A stretch of DNA of 64,000 nucleotides from Hortaea werneckii. Its lineage: Eukaryota > Ascomycota > Dothideomycetes > Mycosphaerellales > Teratosphaeriaceae. Positions 33,000 to 46,636 of the stretch are shown here, in pieces. The position numbers and the translations under genes were made by a program. The stretch spans positions 31,923-95,922 of the forward strand of contig JBAOKB010000172.1 in NCBI GenBank assembly GCA_037044905.1. The letters are read 5' to 3'. Below the pieces are notes generated by a model. The model was not told the DNA's origin. It made no database searches and was given only the letters and a program-made list of their open reading frames with translations. Position 1 is the stretch's first letter; every line of letters begins with the position of its first letter.

Positions 33000-34107
33000 G
33001 AGTCGAGCGGACGCTCGCAATATAGAACTCTACTTCGGCGTTCGCCTAAAACTGGGGGAAGCTTCTGGTTAATGTTGCGTGCACAGATCATCTGTTCACG
33101 CTGATGGTCTGAGCTCTAACGACTTCGAAGCTAGATGGGCTTTGAGCGAGAAGGCTGGAAGGACGTTAGATCAACAGGAGAACGTAGAGAAATGCTGCAA
33201 GAGAGATACTGTGCTAAATACTGTTGTTGAACATCACGTCTTTGGCACTCAACGATCGCTGTTTGAGACTTTATCGAGTCGTTCAGTATGGATTGAATCG
33301 GTGGCTTATGACGCCGCTTTGAGGTTGTTTCGTTCAGAAGTGTTATCAAGCACGCAGGCAAATGCACGACGTTGATTGCAACTCAGGATCCGAAAAAGGT
33401 TGGTCGAGGAGTGGAGATGTTACGTTGCGCAAGATACACGCCCAGATAACGTTGTGTTTGGTTGAGACAGCTTACCACAACAGCACTTGGGTCGTTTGGG
33501 GTTGGGGCTAGGGTTATTCTGCTTCAAAGCTCAATGATCCTTCTCTGGAATTTCAGGCCCGATTTTCTCCGTCACTTGCACTGTCGCCCTCTCGTTCACA
33601 TACCTTGTTGAGCACATTTCACAGATCCAGCTCCATCTATATCAACCCTGCCATCTAATTCGAATGCATTCAAGCATTCACTAGTTCTCTACCCGCTTCG
33701 GTACTGACGAATGATCCTTGCGCATCAACTTAGGCCTGTAACCACTACGGTCATGGCTTCTATCTCAGCTACGTCTTTGGTGTGCTTGCCCGCACTGCCA
33801 GCGTCAAGCGACATACAGGCTACCTATCAACATACATTTGTTGTCGTGCCAGGGAACTTGCAATCCGGCGGGTTGAAGAGGTTATACAGGCTAGGAAAAG
33901 TCACGTGAGCTATTGCTCTTCTGCAGTAGGCGGATTACATCTACAAAGGGAAGGGACCAACTTACTACCTCAATTTTCGATTACTACAGAAGTTCGTTGG
34001 TCAGTGAGAAAATGACAGCATGTCATTGGTTATGTGGTAAAATTACTGGCTGCCTCCGAAGAATTGACTAATTGTATTCAACTCTGTTTATCTCTGCCTT
34101 ACTGACG

Positions 34108-34129
34108 AAAAAAGAAAAAAAAAAAAAAA
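34108..34129. repeat. Length-variable poly-A tract (unit B: A6 G A15)
   Basis: Four bases longer than in unit A; this alone changes the A-to-B offset from 22210 to 22214. Confidence 0.9.
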
Positions 34130-34216
34130 GAGACTTTCGAGCCTTGCTGTGTTCGGTTGTGCCGAGCTCTGGCCTTTTGTAAGCTCAAGTAGCTGTCGGA
34201 TAGGAAAGGATATGTC

Positions 34217-34528
34217 TCACCCTAACGAGTGACACCGTTTAAGTCGTCGACGAGTCCAGCTTCTAGAAGAGAAGAGTGCCAGAAAACGATAGCCTCCCGC
34301 CTCCAGAACAGCACAGCCCGGAAATTTGTGGATCGCGTAATTATTGGGACTAATACCGCTATTGTTAGCCGTTGACAGTCCAGCGATATTTGTTAAGAGC
34401 TGCATCGTATTAGTGTGGTTCTGCCGACGTGTATTTCCTTGTTGACGTCGATACAGTGTAATAAGTGCCGGCGGGAGGGTGACGACGACGCCGAAGATTG
34501 CAATTATCGCCCCAGCGGATAGCGGCAT
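34217..34528 (-). CDS. Small single-pass membrane protein (unit B)
   Basis: Identical copy of the 103-residue gene at 12003-12314. Confidence 0.55.
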   Translation of the reverse strand: MPLSAGAIIAIFGVVVTLPPALITLYRRQQGNTRRQNHTNTMQLLTNIAGLSTANNSGISPNNYAIHKFPGCAVLEAGGYRFLALFSSRSWTRRRLKRCHSLG

Positions 34529-35075
34529 TTTTTAGATTGCTCTAAGAGGTTCGGCTTAGACTTTAGGGTTGTTAATGAACGTGATCCAGTACTGAGGTAC
34601 TATGTTTCCAGGTTCTCCATGTTAGCCTTTTATGTTTGTATGGGTGTAGGTGTAGCTGCTGTTCGTTCGCAACTAGCATACAGGTGCGAACTTGGGACCT
34701 CACATTCGCAGTAGTAGACAAGATGCGAAGGAGCATGACAAACCTACGCTAATGCACTCCGCCTCGGACTCGTTAGACAACGGGAGGTGTCCTCTCCGTT
34801 GATTCGCTCGTGTCTGACGCACAGGTGCTAGCTTCATCTTAAGATCCACGTGTGCAGTATACGTCGCTGCCTCGCTTTGAACCTACACCATTCAAGACAT
34901 GGTCCTGACACGCGGTCAAACCTGGCAGTGCACGGCGTCCCTCGACTCACATTGTAAGAGCATCCAGATCTACCGCATGAATCTTCTACTTTGCTTTTCG
35001 AATCACGATTACCTTCATGGTGCTACAGACCAATCTTCATATTACCCTTGCATGTATCGAACGCAACCCTGAAAG

Positions 35076-35358
35076 ATGATGTCGTCTAGACAAGCGCGAC
35101 CTGTGAGGCTGAAGTGCGAGCGTTGTCGCCGAGACAGGGTTGCCGTGAGTTTCTCGACTCTGTGTAATTCTCATCACTGACATGTGGTAGTGTCAACCGG
35201 CGGACAGGTTCTGGCCAGACCGAAAATGCGATCGCTGCCTTCATTACGGCTACGAATGTGGGCCGAACGTCCCTCCTCCGCACAGGGCTCCGAGGGCTGC
35301 AACAGCTGGTGATCAAACACTAAAGCAGCTGACAATGCTGAACCATGTTGTTGACTGA
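35076..35358 (+). CDS. Zn2Cys6 binuclear-cluster protein, N-terminal part (unit B)
   Basis: Copy of 12862-13144; intron 35145-35190. Same in-frame TGA at 35356-35358. Confidence 0.65.
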
Positions 35359-35991
35359 TCTAGTTCCAACATACTCCGCTCAAGGCCCACGCACGATACT
35401 TACATGCATGTACGTCCTTCGCTTGATTTCGTGGGAGAACACAGGCTCCTAGACTGTAGCGACGATGACTTTGAATGGATGAAAGAATTTCTCCTGCTCC
35501 CCGAGAACAGATTGAAGAGCATATGCTTTCGGTTATCTGGAATCAGCAACATGCTAAAGGACCTCTCTGACACTGGACACGACAGTCAGGTGCGTCGGTA
35601 CCTGGAAACTGAAATCAAGGGGCGGATCGAAGACGTCATTCCGCAAGCTGAGAGGGCTCCGGATTTCAGCAGCGAGATAGTGTTCGATTCGTGGCGTGAT
35701 CGTGCGATTGTGGACATTTCCGGAATCCGAATAAGACTAGTGGATGGTCCGCCTCCTGATGACTTCTCAATCTGGCGACCACCAGCAACAGACCCGAGGG
35801 GTAAGCAGATGGGTACCTCCAACATCAGCTGCAACAGATCTGACCTGAATATAGAATCTATTCGACTGTCTGGTCCGCGGAATGACGATATGACACCACC
35901 TGGAAATTTCGCCCAGCTTTCCCCAGAAGCGGATCTCGACGCATTATTTCAAAGTCCTCTTCTCGACATTGCACTTGGGAGTCCAGCTTGA
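35359..35991 (+). CDS. Continuation frame after TGA of the Zn2Cys6 gene (unit B)
   Basis: Copy of 13145-13777, unchanged; internal ATG at 35404. Confidence 0.55.
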   Translation, partial: SSSNILRSRPTHDTYMHVRPSLDFVGEHRLLDCSDDDFEWMKEFLLLPENRLKSICFRLSGISNMLKDLSDTGHDSQVRRYLETEIKGRIEDVIPQAERAPDFSSEIVFDSWRDRAIVDISGIRIRLVDGPPPDDFSIWRPPATDPRGKQMGTSNISCNRSDLNIESIRLSGPRNDDMTPPGNFAQLSPEADLDALFQSPLLDIALGSPA

Positions 35992-36895
35992 TTGGTTTCA
36001 GTCAGTGCTAGGCGAGTCTAGATAGTGACTTTGCGCACTAACGTTGGACAGGAGGCACTTTGAGCGGATAAAGCTGTCACTAACAGGAAGGACAGGTTGG
36101 GAGTCCATTGGTACGTCGGAGGGTTCTTCCGGTAGAATTGCCTGCTCAAGTAGACGAGAAATGTCTTGCGAAGGTGACAAATGCCAGCAAAATGATAACG
36201 AGATGGACGTAAATGCTCTTACATCACGCGTTGTCTGATCCGCTCGCCCGCTCCAGTGACTACTTTACATTGACTCGCCTCTACAGCTTCTGAAACGTGG
36301 CACGTTTCGGATCTGCAGCCATAACTCCAAGCGCGCAAACCCGGAAAATTTGCTGCAATCGAAGTGTGCAACATATGGCCATCTGCGCAATTTGTGGGAA
36401 TGCGATGCGTTACAGGGAATCGTAGTTGCGTAGGCTATGACACTCAGCTCTACTGTGCCCCAGGTAACATTGTCTTGACGCGATGCAAAGTAGTGTTTAT
36501 GTAACCTGAAACTATTCTGAGAGTTCTGCTCATAACGACACGATCACGTGATTGCTTCCCGTCTCCCTGTCTGGTCTTATGGGACAGCCCAATCTCAACT
36601 CGGCAGCGCTTGAGGATTTGAATCATGTCGTACGGAAGATCTTCTACCATCAACCTAGCATAGACAATACATTCGCCCATCAAGTCTTCCTGTGCGTTTC
36701 GTGAGGGCCTGCGCGACTGGCTGAGGAAGATGACGCAAATCCTGGGGAACGACGCGTAGGAATTGCGATACTCAGGTAGCGCAGAACCCACACCGCGTTG
36801 GTTGGCGTGGCAGTCAGGCATTTTTCTACAACACATACCAGCAGCGCTCTTGCTTGCATCGTTTGTACAAGCATGAACATAAGTCGTACAGATCG

Positions 36896-37500
36896 ATGGA
36901 CTCGAAGCCCGCGCATGACGTTACGCCTGATACACCACCGGATGACAACGTCTCGCCTGGAGTACGCACCCCTGCTGCGCGCACTCTCCCGCGCACTCCG
37001 CCCTTCTCACCATCCCAGCAGCAACGCAACGCACAGCCGCAGAGGACATCAGATCCTATCATTGAGCGCGTCGAAAGCGTCATCGACTGGTACAGTCGAG
37101 GGGAGATATTGGAATCCGATCAAAGGTCTGGATTCGAGCTCTCTCTGACGCAGCTGGACGACCTTGAGCGTGGTTTGCAAAACGAGAAGCCTCCTCTGTG
37201 GTCTCTCCAGGAGTATCAACTTTGCTACGACTTCGAAGCACCAGACTGAGAAGGCAAAGTTGTTTTGCGTATACCTAGTGGGATCCGGGAGGATTTCGTT
37301 GGATCTTTGAAACCACAATTGGGAAGAAGCTCGCGAATCTTGCAAACAAGCTCTCCATGTCAGATGAAAGGGCTGATCCGAGAAATGACGGATATGCAAC
37401 GTTCAAGCACACGGGACCAGAGCTCGACGGCAGCGACAAATGCGTTGCTTCAACTTTGGAACAGCCACGTTCACGGTGCTTTCGCCAGCAAAGGCTGTAG
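36896..37500 (+). pseudogene. Broken fungal hypothetical gene (unit B)
   Basis: Copy of 14682-15286 with the same TGA and frame break. Confidence 0.5.
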
Positions 37501-38821
37501 GATCATGTCGTTGAACCAAGGCCGGTATTCGGTTTGAGTCCACTCCATCAGATATTGTAGTGCTGCAACCACGGCTTGTGTGTCGATTACGTTCTTGGAA
37601 GAGCCGATAGAGTAGCCAGAGAGTAGCCGAGCACCATCAACGTGATCTTCGAAAAATAGACAGGTCCAGTCATGACCTTGTACGACAAGTGCTGGTAGGA
37701 CAGGTATCGATGCTGTGTCTGGCTGGCCAGCGAGAGCGAGCAATTCGCGCAGTTTTGCAACATGTCGAATCACCCAGAGGGACAATTGCGACTGTGCCGC
37801 TCGCCATCCTTCTCCAGTGAGTTTCGTCTCAATATGCACTGCGGTTGGTGCAAATCGTATAGGTTCGTAGAGAGTGGGATTGACTGCATTTGTGTATCGA
37901 GAAAGGCTCCTTCTCTCTTCGTGAGACAAGCGGAGGCCAACTGAGAAGTCGATGCGAGAGTTTGGCTCCGCGGAGTTCTGGCGATAGTCTGCGAGCGAGA
38001 AGGCATCCGACTCTATCGAAGCGGCGGTACTGTCAGCCACCGTCAGCTCACTCAATCCTCCGAGACATTATCAGACACAGAACCCACACATTGTCACATC
38101 TAAGATCACGCGACCATCTTGAATCGCGCAAAGAGATCCTGAGTAGTGCTGTATGCACGTCACCATTCCATGCTGCTTCAGAAGCTCGCTCCGCCTCATT
38201 CTCATTTGCTTGATTGACGATACTGATGACCTCTACGCAACTTGGAGAGTTGCCGACGAGCCTGCGTTGTTCGGAGAAAAGCCTCTCCGTCAGGTCATCG
38301 TCATCGTCCAGATATGGTTGCATCGCGTCCATGTTGTCCGGGTGTATAATTCCGACTCTTAATTGACATTTCCGCAGATTTCGAGCAATCCTTTGCGCAC
38401 TCTGTGGAAGTTCTCGTACAGTACCTATGCTATGTAGCATCACTGGGTAACGAGCAAGGCTCAAACTTTCGAGACGCTTCTTTGGACTTTCGCTCCTTCG
38501 CCGTTTGGCTGCGCGGCTTTGGCTGGATGCTGTATCCGAACCAGCTGCAGATGACCGGATTGAGGAAGTGGAGGATACCGAAGGACTCGGGTGGAGTGTC
38601 CGAAATGCATTGGTAAGTGGTGCTATAGGTTGCGGACGTGGTGTGTTGGCATGGTCTGCATCTTCTGTGTCCGTGTTGGGTGTGGCCATCTCTCGCCGTC
38701 GCATGGGTGTGTGCTCCATAGTGTCACTGAGTTCGTCCAGACAACGCTTGCGTGTCTTGCGATGCGACGATAGGCCTGGGAGATTCTCGATCCACTGTGT
38801 GATATCATTCGATCGTGCCAT
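37471..38821 (-). pseudogene. PD-(D/E)XK nuclease-like protein, frame broken (unit B)
   Basis: Copy of 15257-16607 with the same frame break near 38055; putative D and E-x-K retained. Confidence 0.65.
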
Positions 38822-39194
38822 GAGACTTTGCATGTTCGGGCACGAAAGATCATTCTCAAGGTTGAGCAGCCCCCGTGGAACTGTTGACAAACAAACGGGG
38901 CGAGCCGTTTACCCCGCATTGTCTAAGCCCCACGAAAGCCGCGACAGCGACAAGAATAGAATTGTTTTGGACTATCCTGCTCACGATCACTTAATTGCAG
39001 TTGGGCGACTGGCAAACAACGAGAGCGAGGTTTGTATCCTGAACACCAGCACGGTGTCCTTTTTTTAAAATCGTGCAAGTGCGTAGATGTCAAGTACTCA
39101 TGTCCGCAATACGTGTGCAAAATAATGGTTGCATCTAAAGCGTATGGGTTCAGCTATGTGCATGTGCATGTGCGTTATCATCAACCATCACGCG

Positions 39195-39196
<2 letters not shown>

Positions 39197-39234
<38 letters not shown>
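39197..39234. repeat. (GT)19 microsatellite (unit B)
   Basis: Same length as in unit A, which supports very recent duplication of A and B. Confidence 0.95.
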
Positions 39235-39237
<3 letters not shown>

Positions 39238-39874
39238 CCACTGGAGCAGGAGAGGCTTGGTCTTGCATGCTGCGGAAACGAGCATGATTCGAAGGTTATG
39301 TCAGCAGCGCATTCCTGCCAGGGCGTCACGCAGAGAAGATCGGTATAGGCTCGAAGGCGATCGACAGATGCGAGGAATCTTCAATGAATCTGGCATGCGA
39401 GCAAGCGCTGGCCGGCTTCATGTTGTTCGCGTCCATGTTTCCAGGACCTACCCCTCACCACCAGTGTCTATGGGTAGCATGCTATGGTCGCCCCCCGCAG
39501 TAAAAAGCCAATACAACTGCGTACCGGTGATCGATCGATAGCTAGGTGTATCCTATTGGAGCACATGACGTGTAATAAGATCTTTGTCGAATGCAACCAT
39601 GGTAATGTGAGGGACACGAGTTGCTTTCGCAAGATAATCTGACTGATTGACCCGATCCGCCCTCCTACCTTCTAGGGCACCATCGCCTGGCGTTGCCGCG
39701 CCCATTGAAGGGTTAATCATATATAACGACGGTGTCAAGTGTCAGATGAACGACGGAGCGTGTCCGTATGTCTGCCGTGGAATAGGGACAATGAAATGGC
39801 ACTAGCGAACCGCCCACGACTTCTCCCCCGGACAGAGACGAGGTGGCTCCGGGCGATTAAAAAAGGAGGACATT

Positions 39875-41272
39875 GAGCGTCAGATTTCGCAATCTTGTCG
39901 CCATGTGCGGTGTCAGCGATTCTTTGTACAGAAGGACCATTCGCAGTATTTCGAAGTGCGGTCGACTCCCGACACCGACCGGCGAGGGATTAGCCGCGAC
40001 CAGACCCAGGAGACGTGGTCACAGGTGTGGGAGAGAGCGTGCTCGCACTACGACGAGATCCGGGCTAGCGACACCATCCGACCAGGCGAGGCAGACGAGG
40101 TCAACCCGTGGTTACGGCGTACAGGGTGGGTGCCGTATCTGGAGGGGTTTAGCAGCCGAGACATCTTGCGGTTGATCGAAGAGCCAGCCGATGACGAAGC
40201 CGCTTTGTTAAGTCAGGTCGACGAGATCGACGCCGATGTCTTCCGCGAGCAAGTAGCCGCCGTCATTTGGCACGCCGTCGCGGATGTCGCCCGCATTAGC
40301 CAGGAGACGGTGTCTCAGAGCGGCGTCATGCTGCGATTCGAAGCTATCCGTACCGAGGTGCATCAGAACATCTACCACCCGCTAGAGCCGTATCAGACCC
40401 GCGACGACATCGCCCGACAAGGCCGATACTGGCAGCAGATCGTTGTCTTTCTCGTCCGCGCCCGGCAGGAGCACGACGGGCAGGCCCCGCCGTTCAAATT
40501 CAACCGCCGACAAGATCGGGCATATCAACGCTTGATGGCTGCCGCGGAGGCGGTCGTGACCCAGAGCGACGAGAGCGATCTGTCCGACGACTCAGATGCG
40601 TCTCCCGTCGACCACAGCGATGCCGAACATGCCAGCATCCGTCGCGCTCCGCCCCCGCCGCGGCAGACACTAACCGAGCTGCAGTCGGCGTGTCTCTTGT
40701 TTTGCACCGAGCTGCTCAATCAACGGATCTACAACCGCGAGTACGACATGGCGATGATCTGCGCACTAGCTGCGCTTGGGGTTAGTCCGACAGGCAAAGG
40801 GTTTCGCGGCCCCGACACATACCCGTCCATCTTGTCGACCGTGATCAAAGTCGCCCATTTCATCGTCGTGCAGCAAGCGGACCAGTTGGGACAGTGGGCC
40901 GACGAGAAATACAGCCCACGCGATAGCCCGATCATACTCGAGGACAGCGGGTATGAGAGTAGTGGGAGCTGTAACTCTCCCCGGCGGCGGGGCTTAAGCA
41001 GTTTCGACTGGGTGCGACGAATGATGGATGGGTTTATGGTCCGGGGGTGTAACAGCCCGATGCAGTGGATGTTGGATCTGGGGGCGTACGGGATGAAGAT
41101 CGGTTTCAACACGACGTCTCCCGGGCACGTCGACTGGAGCAATGGCGATACACTGCAGTATAAGTCGCTCAAGTTCTCGACGCCGGGCCACTGTTCGATG
41201 TCATCCGATATTGAGAGCGCGACCTTCCGGGGTAGAGCGTGCTGCTTGTTTGTTAAGTGTCCGACGATGTGA
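39875..41272 (+). pseudogene. Telomere-linked-helicase-type fragment (unit B)
   Basis: Copy of 17661-19058, frame intact as in unit A; similarity again stops near 41179. Confidence 0.6.
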
Positions 41273-41361
41273 CTCGGCCATACTGCATACTGACACTCCT
41301 TGCAGATGACGACGTGCCACTCAATTGAATGAAGAAAATGCTCCGTCGCATCGGTCGCCAT
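41175..41361 (-). pseudogene. DUF3505-type N-terminal fragment (unit B)
   Basis: Copy of 18961-19147, unchanged, with the same tail-to-tail junction. Confidence 0.6.
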
Positions 41362-41835
41362 TGTCGCTATAGATTCTCTAGATGCGACGACGGAAATGCC
41401 TATGGACCAAACCTACAACTTTAATCGTGTCCGTCGCTCTGTTATGTCTGCTCTGCACCTCCTGTCTCGCAATGGTAGCGTTGTCTCCGACGACGTTTAT
41501 CCCCCTAACCTGCCTTGCGCTTTGTGTCTTGTGTAGGGGAACCCTTGTAGCTTCGCGGACCCTAGCTTCGGGGCTCCTCGACCTTACCTTAAAACGGCGA
41601 CAGCGATATCTCGACAACGACACAACTCTAAGCAAAACTTCCGATACAAACATTTGTCGCATGGATGTTCTCTACAACATATCAAAATTTGAGCAAGATT
41701 GAACAACGTTTGTGTTAACCCTAAGTGAATCGAGTGCGCCTTGAATCGAGTGAGCCCTTGGACCCTTTTCTTGGCACAAATTTTTGGTGAGCGCTGAATC
41801 AAGTCCGTACGCCCTCGATTCGACACTTTTATTTA

Positions 41836-42204
41836 GCGTTTGCAGTGTCCTTATACGCTCTCATATATTGATTGCAGGCCACATATATTGGCTTTGCGTA
41901 GCTTATATATCGTCTTTGTACAAGTTATACATGAAGTTTTCAGAAAACACAGAGGTTGTATGTTTCTATCAAACATATATATCAACTTTACAGGACATAT
42001 ATAACGTTTGTACCGCTTGCCCCACAAGCTTCGTCCCGTGTCGCTCCGAGAACGAGTACAGTACCGAAGCTAACTCCGCAAACTGCGGTGATCGTTGCGG
42101 CATGAACTACGACGGCTCACCTTGTCACCTGTGAGTATCGCAATTTGTCACCCCTTGGGTGACAGCCCAGATGCCGTCTATGTCGCGAAAGCACTGCAGA
42201 AGTA
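41836..42204 (+). mobile_element. Degraded Tc1-type transposon 5' end (unit B)
   Basis: Copy of 19622-19990, ending about 360 bp upstream of the third ATPase. Confidence 0.65.
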
Positions 42205-42561
42205 TTACGCCGTACAATGATGGCCTCCGCCCGCCACCGCTCCCACCCTTCACTTAGTGGCATCGCGATCACGATCGCAAACCGCGCCGAGCAAGAGCGG
42301 TCGAGCAGCAGTCGTTTACACCGGGTGAGGAGCTGATCATTTGAAGTTTGCCCGGCAGACCTCCTGTATCTTGACATGTGGGGCAACTTACCGACGGGCG
42401 AGCGGGAGTTGGAGCGTGTGAGTCATGGAACCACACCTACTGTCAGACGTGTGACATAACGATCCTGAAACCCCACGTACTCCCATTTTACAAGCGCTAC
42501 CTATCGACGCCAACACACGTATATCAAAGCCTGACTTTCTCACGTTCATTGAACTGTTGCG

Positions 42562-45500
42562 ATGCTACCCAAGCGAACAAATTCCAGCGCGCGAAAGCGT
42601 AGCTGCAATGGTACGGTTACGTTACGTTGGCCTTCGAAACATGGTCACGTTCCTGCCTGGCTAACACGAATGCACAGACGAATGTCTGCGCCGCATCGCT
42701 GCACGCCTGTGCCTACTAGAAGGGCACTCGCAGCTTAATACGGGGCGTCACGTTGACGAAAACGCTGGCAACGTCGGTGCCTCAATTGGCGAACAAGCAC
42801 CTCCGAATTGTTCTGAGAATGAGACCGAAGTTTGGTGTGACAATGCAGAGCAGCAAGAGACAGATTGCACTGGGGAACTGGGTTCTGGCAAGGTTGCGGG
42901 CTGTAACGTTGACAGGGCTGGCGCTACAGGCTGCTGCACTGGTGCGAACACCTCACACGACGGCGATAGAGTCAGCGATATCTATCACTCACCTGCGGCG
43001 AGCACATCTGCCTGTTGCCCTGGGGATAGGCCACAGGACGCCTGTGGTAGGAAATCGAACATCGAAACCGGCTGCAAAGACGCTGCGAGGACAGCGGTGG
43101 AGGCCAAACGGACTGAGGAAGACAACAAGACGCAACAACATGTTTCGCGAGGCCGTTGACGCTCCTGGCGATTGTAGCACCGAGTGCTGCAAATTTGTTG
43201 GGAACACCACCACCGAGGCATCTAGCGCTTGCAGCAGCCACCTCCGCGCAGCGTTTGAAAGGTTTGAGGCCCTTATTCGACAGAGCAAGTGCATATGCCG
43301 TAGTGTCGTGGCGCAGATGGGGTTTTGCTGCTGTACACTATCTCCTGATGGCAGCATGGCGAAGGAGAGTACATCCACTGGACAAACAGCCATGCCGGCT
43401 GAAGCACAGAAGACGAAGGAAACCACAAGCGTCAAGGCCTCTGAAAAGACTAGTGATGCCATCTGCTGCACTGATCGAAAGCAGAATGCCTACGGAACTA
43501 GTTGTACAGCACTCAGCGACAATGGCGGTCGTGGTATCGGGTGCTGCACCGAATGGGAGCAGGGCACCTGCTCGTGTATTCGCAAGACATCGAAGAACAA
43601 CAAGAGTTGCAGTGACGGCTGCTGTACACCATACACCGAAAATGTGAGCACGTGCGACGATAGGATCTCGAAGCGGGTCATTCCGGAAACTATCGTTGGC
43701 AAAGGTGTGAACGTCGATGTGGAACACAACGCTGCACGTGAACACGTGGTATTGGGTGTTTCCGGCATGACCTGCACCGGCTGCAGCACCAAGATGCAAA
43801 ACGTGCTCGAATCAATACCTGGACTTTACAAGCCGCAAGTCACGTTCGTGTCCGGCACCGCTGCGTTTGAGCTAGATGGCGACGTAGCCAGGATAGCCGA
43901 AGTGCTACCTCTAATCGAACGAAGAACAGGCTTCAAGTGCTCACGAATTGTCGAGGGCTACCAGTATTTGGATCTACAAATGACCCCGCAAATGGCGAAG
44001 CAGCTTGAGGACTCCTACAATGAAGGACTGATATCCGTTGTCAAAGCCAAGGGAAAGACTTACCGCATCAACTACAATCCCCTCATTATTGGGGCGCGAG
44101 ACTTGCTGCCACCTGGAGCAACTCTTGCACCTCCAGCAGCTGATCCTAGTACTACGGAAGGGAACAATCGACTGTTGCAAATGACTTGGTACACTGCCGT
44201 TGCCGCAGCGCTTACAATTCCAGTGGTGGTGCTGAATTGGGCCCCAAATCCGGTGCCAACTCAGACCCGGGGAATCACCTCACTTGCACTAGCTACATGC
44301 GTCCAGGCGATCGCGGTGCCCGAGTTCTACTCCCAAGCGATCAAGTCTCTCGTCTTCAGCAAGGTCGTTGAGATGGACATGCTAGTGGTCATAAGTATCA
44401 CCGTAGCTTACGCTTACAGCGTCGTTGCATTCATTCTTGCAGAAACGGGAATTGAACTGAAACAGGAAGCCTTCTTCGAGACCAGTACCTTACTCATCAC
44501 CCTGGTACTCTTCGGCCGACTCGTCGCTGCCATTGCCCGCGTACGCGCCATCCGCGCCGTTTCTCTGCGCTCATTGCAAGTCGACACGTCGTTGCTTCAG
44601 CATCCTGACAACCGGACGACCGAAATCGACAGCCGCCTCCTACATTTTGGTGACACAATCCTCATACGCGCGCACTCCCGCATTGTTACGGACGGGACTC
44701 TTATCTCAGGTGTCAGCGCAGTCGACGAGTCTATGCTTACAGGAGAGGCCATACCCATTACGAAACAGCAAGGCGATGCCGTCATTGCTGGTACTATCAA
44801 CGGCGAGGGAGTCTTGCACGTCCGAATCACACGCCTGCACGGCGCGAACAGCATCAGCGACATCGCCAAATCTGTCGAGGATGCCCTTGGAGTCAAGCCG
44901 CGGGTCCAGGATTTAGCAGATCGAGTCGCTTCGTGGTTTGTCCCGGCTGTGGTCACGATAGCGGCTATCGTCTTTGCCATCTGGATTGGCCTTGCACTCA
45001 CGATTCGAAGCGAAAATGGTGGAGGTGCCGTCGGTACAGCCATTACTTACGCTATCGCTGTGCTTGCTGTTTCGTGCCCCTGCGCGCTTGGACTTGCGGT
45101 GCCGATGGTCTTGGTGATTGCCGGAGGCGTTGCAGCGCGCCAGGGTGTGGTGATCAAAGCGGCCGATGCTACTGAGCGGGCCTTTAAGGTAACTGATGTT
45201 GTGTTTGATAAGACTGGCACGTTAACTAGGGGAGATCTTCGTGTTGTTCGTGAGGAGGCATTGAGCGACAGAACCACGAGAGACGAGGCACTGGCCATGG
45301 CTAAGGCGCTTGTGAAGGACGACAGCCATCCAGTTTCCAAGGCCATCGCTGCGCATCTTAGTGACTTGCCATCAGATGTGACATCTTTGGACCATGCAAA
45401 ATCCATTCCCGGCTCGGGCATCCAAGCTGAATGGAACGGCCGTATCGTCAAAGCAGGCAACCCTTTCTGGCTCGGCATGGAAGATAACGCTATCGTCACC

Positions 45501-46133
45501 CAGCTCCTTGATCAAGGCATGACTTGTTTCTGTATAAACATCAACAATATCCCGGTTCTTGCTATAGGACTCGAAAGCACACTCCGCGACGAAGCGACAG
45601 CGGTTCTCAACTTGCTCCGCAACCGCAATATCACTCCCCACATTGTGAGCGGCGATCATGCTCGCGCCGTTGAAGCTGTCGCTCGTTCCTTGGACATCGG
45701 ACTTCCAAACACGACTTCTCGTCGCTCCCCTGTTCAAAAGAAAGAATACGTCAGCAAGCTTCAAGCAAGCGGCAAAATCGTCCTCTTCTGTGGCGATGGC
45801 ACCAACGACGCAATTGCGCTTGCCCAAGCTAATGTCGGTGTGCAACTTGGCTCCGCATCTGATGTCGCTGGGGCCGTTGCAGACGTCGTCTTGCTTAGAG
45901 GGCTAGACGGGGTGTTGGTCTTGCTCGATGTTTCCAAGCGAGCTTTTGTGCGCATCTCGTTCAATTTCGTCTGGTCGGCTGTTTACAACGTCTTTGCTAT
46001 TTTGCTGGCTGCCGGTGCGTTTGTGAAGTTCAGGATCCCGCCGGCATATGCTGGGCTCGGGGAGATCGTGAGTGTGGGACCGGTCATTTTGGCTGCTGTG
46101 TCCATGCTGGCGGGCAACGGTAACAGGAGTTGA
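42562..46133 (+). CDS. CrpA/PCA1-like metal ATPase, third copy, frameshifted near N-terminus
   Basis: Same gene as at 20348 (exon 1 42562-42610, exon 2 from 42678). Between 43080 and 43130 it lacks 14 bases in several small deletions of about 4, 2 and 8 bases. Fourteen is not a multiple of three, so translation from the normal ATG would leave the Cys-rich frame and stop at TGA 43157-43159 after about 180 codons. The remaining 997 codons from ATG 43140 are open and identical to the intact copy, including HMA, TGE, CPC, DKTGT and GDGTND. A shortened pump by internal initiation is conceivable; otherwise this copy is dead. An indel cluster this tight could also be an assembly error. Confidence 0.85.
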
Positions 46134-46429
46134 GCGGCCGATGTTTGCTTCCTGTGGGATTGGATTTGTTCTTCAGCAGAAATTAACACAGGCTGTATCA
46201 CGGGTGAGAGCAGTGCCAAGCGCCTTGATCGCCGCCTATTTGCAAGTCTTAGCGTATGCGGCAGGATTCATGACATCTGTCACTTTGGCTCTTCGCAGTG
46301 CGCTACAGTAAACTCCAGACGCTCCAGCGCGACGCTGACGATTCTGGCGCAAAGAAAACACGAAGCACCACTGCTGAGGCTAAGACGGCTCCTCTTACAA
46401 CGTAACGTTTCTGTATGTAAACCAGTATT

Positions 46430-46636
46430 TCAGACATCCTCAGCATCGCGCGTCGAATATTTAGAGATCTCAGGACCATCCATCAAGCTCTTCATGCATG
46501 TCTTCACTCTCTCAGCCCTTTCTTCGTCAACAAACTCTTGGTCCAGCGTGCTCTGAAGTAATGTCAGTGTCTTGCTTAAGTCTGTAATCGCGTACGTGCT
46601 GCCAATGTCCGAGTCGTAGTTTCCGTAGCCGTCGTA
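46430..46636 (-). pseudogene. Coding relic, family unknown (unit C)
   Basis: Third copy of the 68-residue relic at 2020-2226, unchanged. Confidence 0.4.

Larger units (their letters stand above)
22211..44410. repeat. Tandem array unit B (about 22.20 kb)
   Basis: Second complete copy. Relative to unit A it has 4 extra bases in the poly-A tract near 34108. It lacks 14 bases near 43080-43130, inside the N-terminal coding region of the third ATPase. Together these explain the 10-bp shorter period. I found no other difference by comparing the predicted proteins and spot-checking the bases. Confidence 0.97.

Noticed and set aside
42753..46133. Continuous 1126-codon frame over the third ATPase copy
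   Set aside because: Its first 130 codons are in a frame that lacks the Cys pairs of the family; they join the true frame only because of the 14-base loss. The natural N-terminal frame starts at 42562 and is broken.
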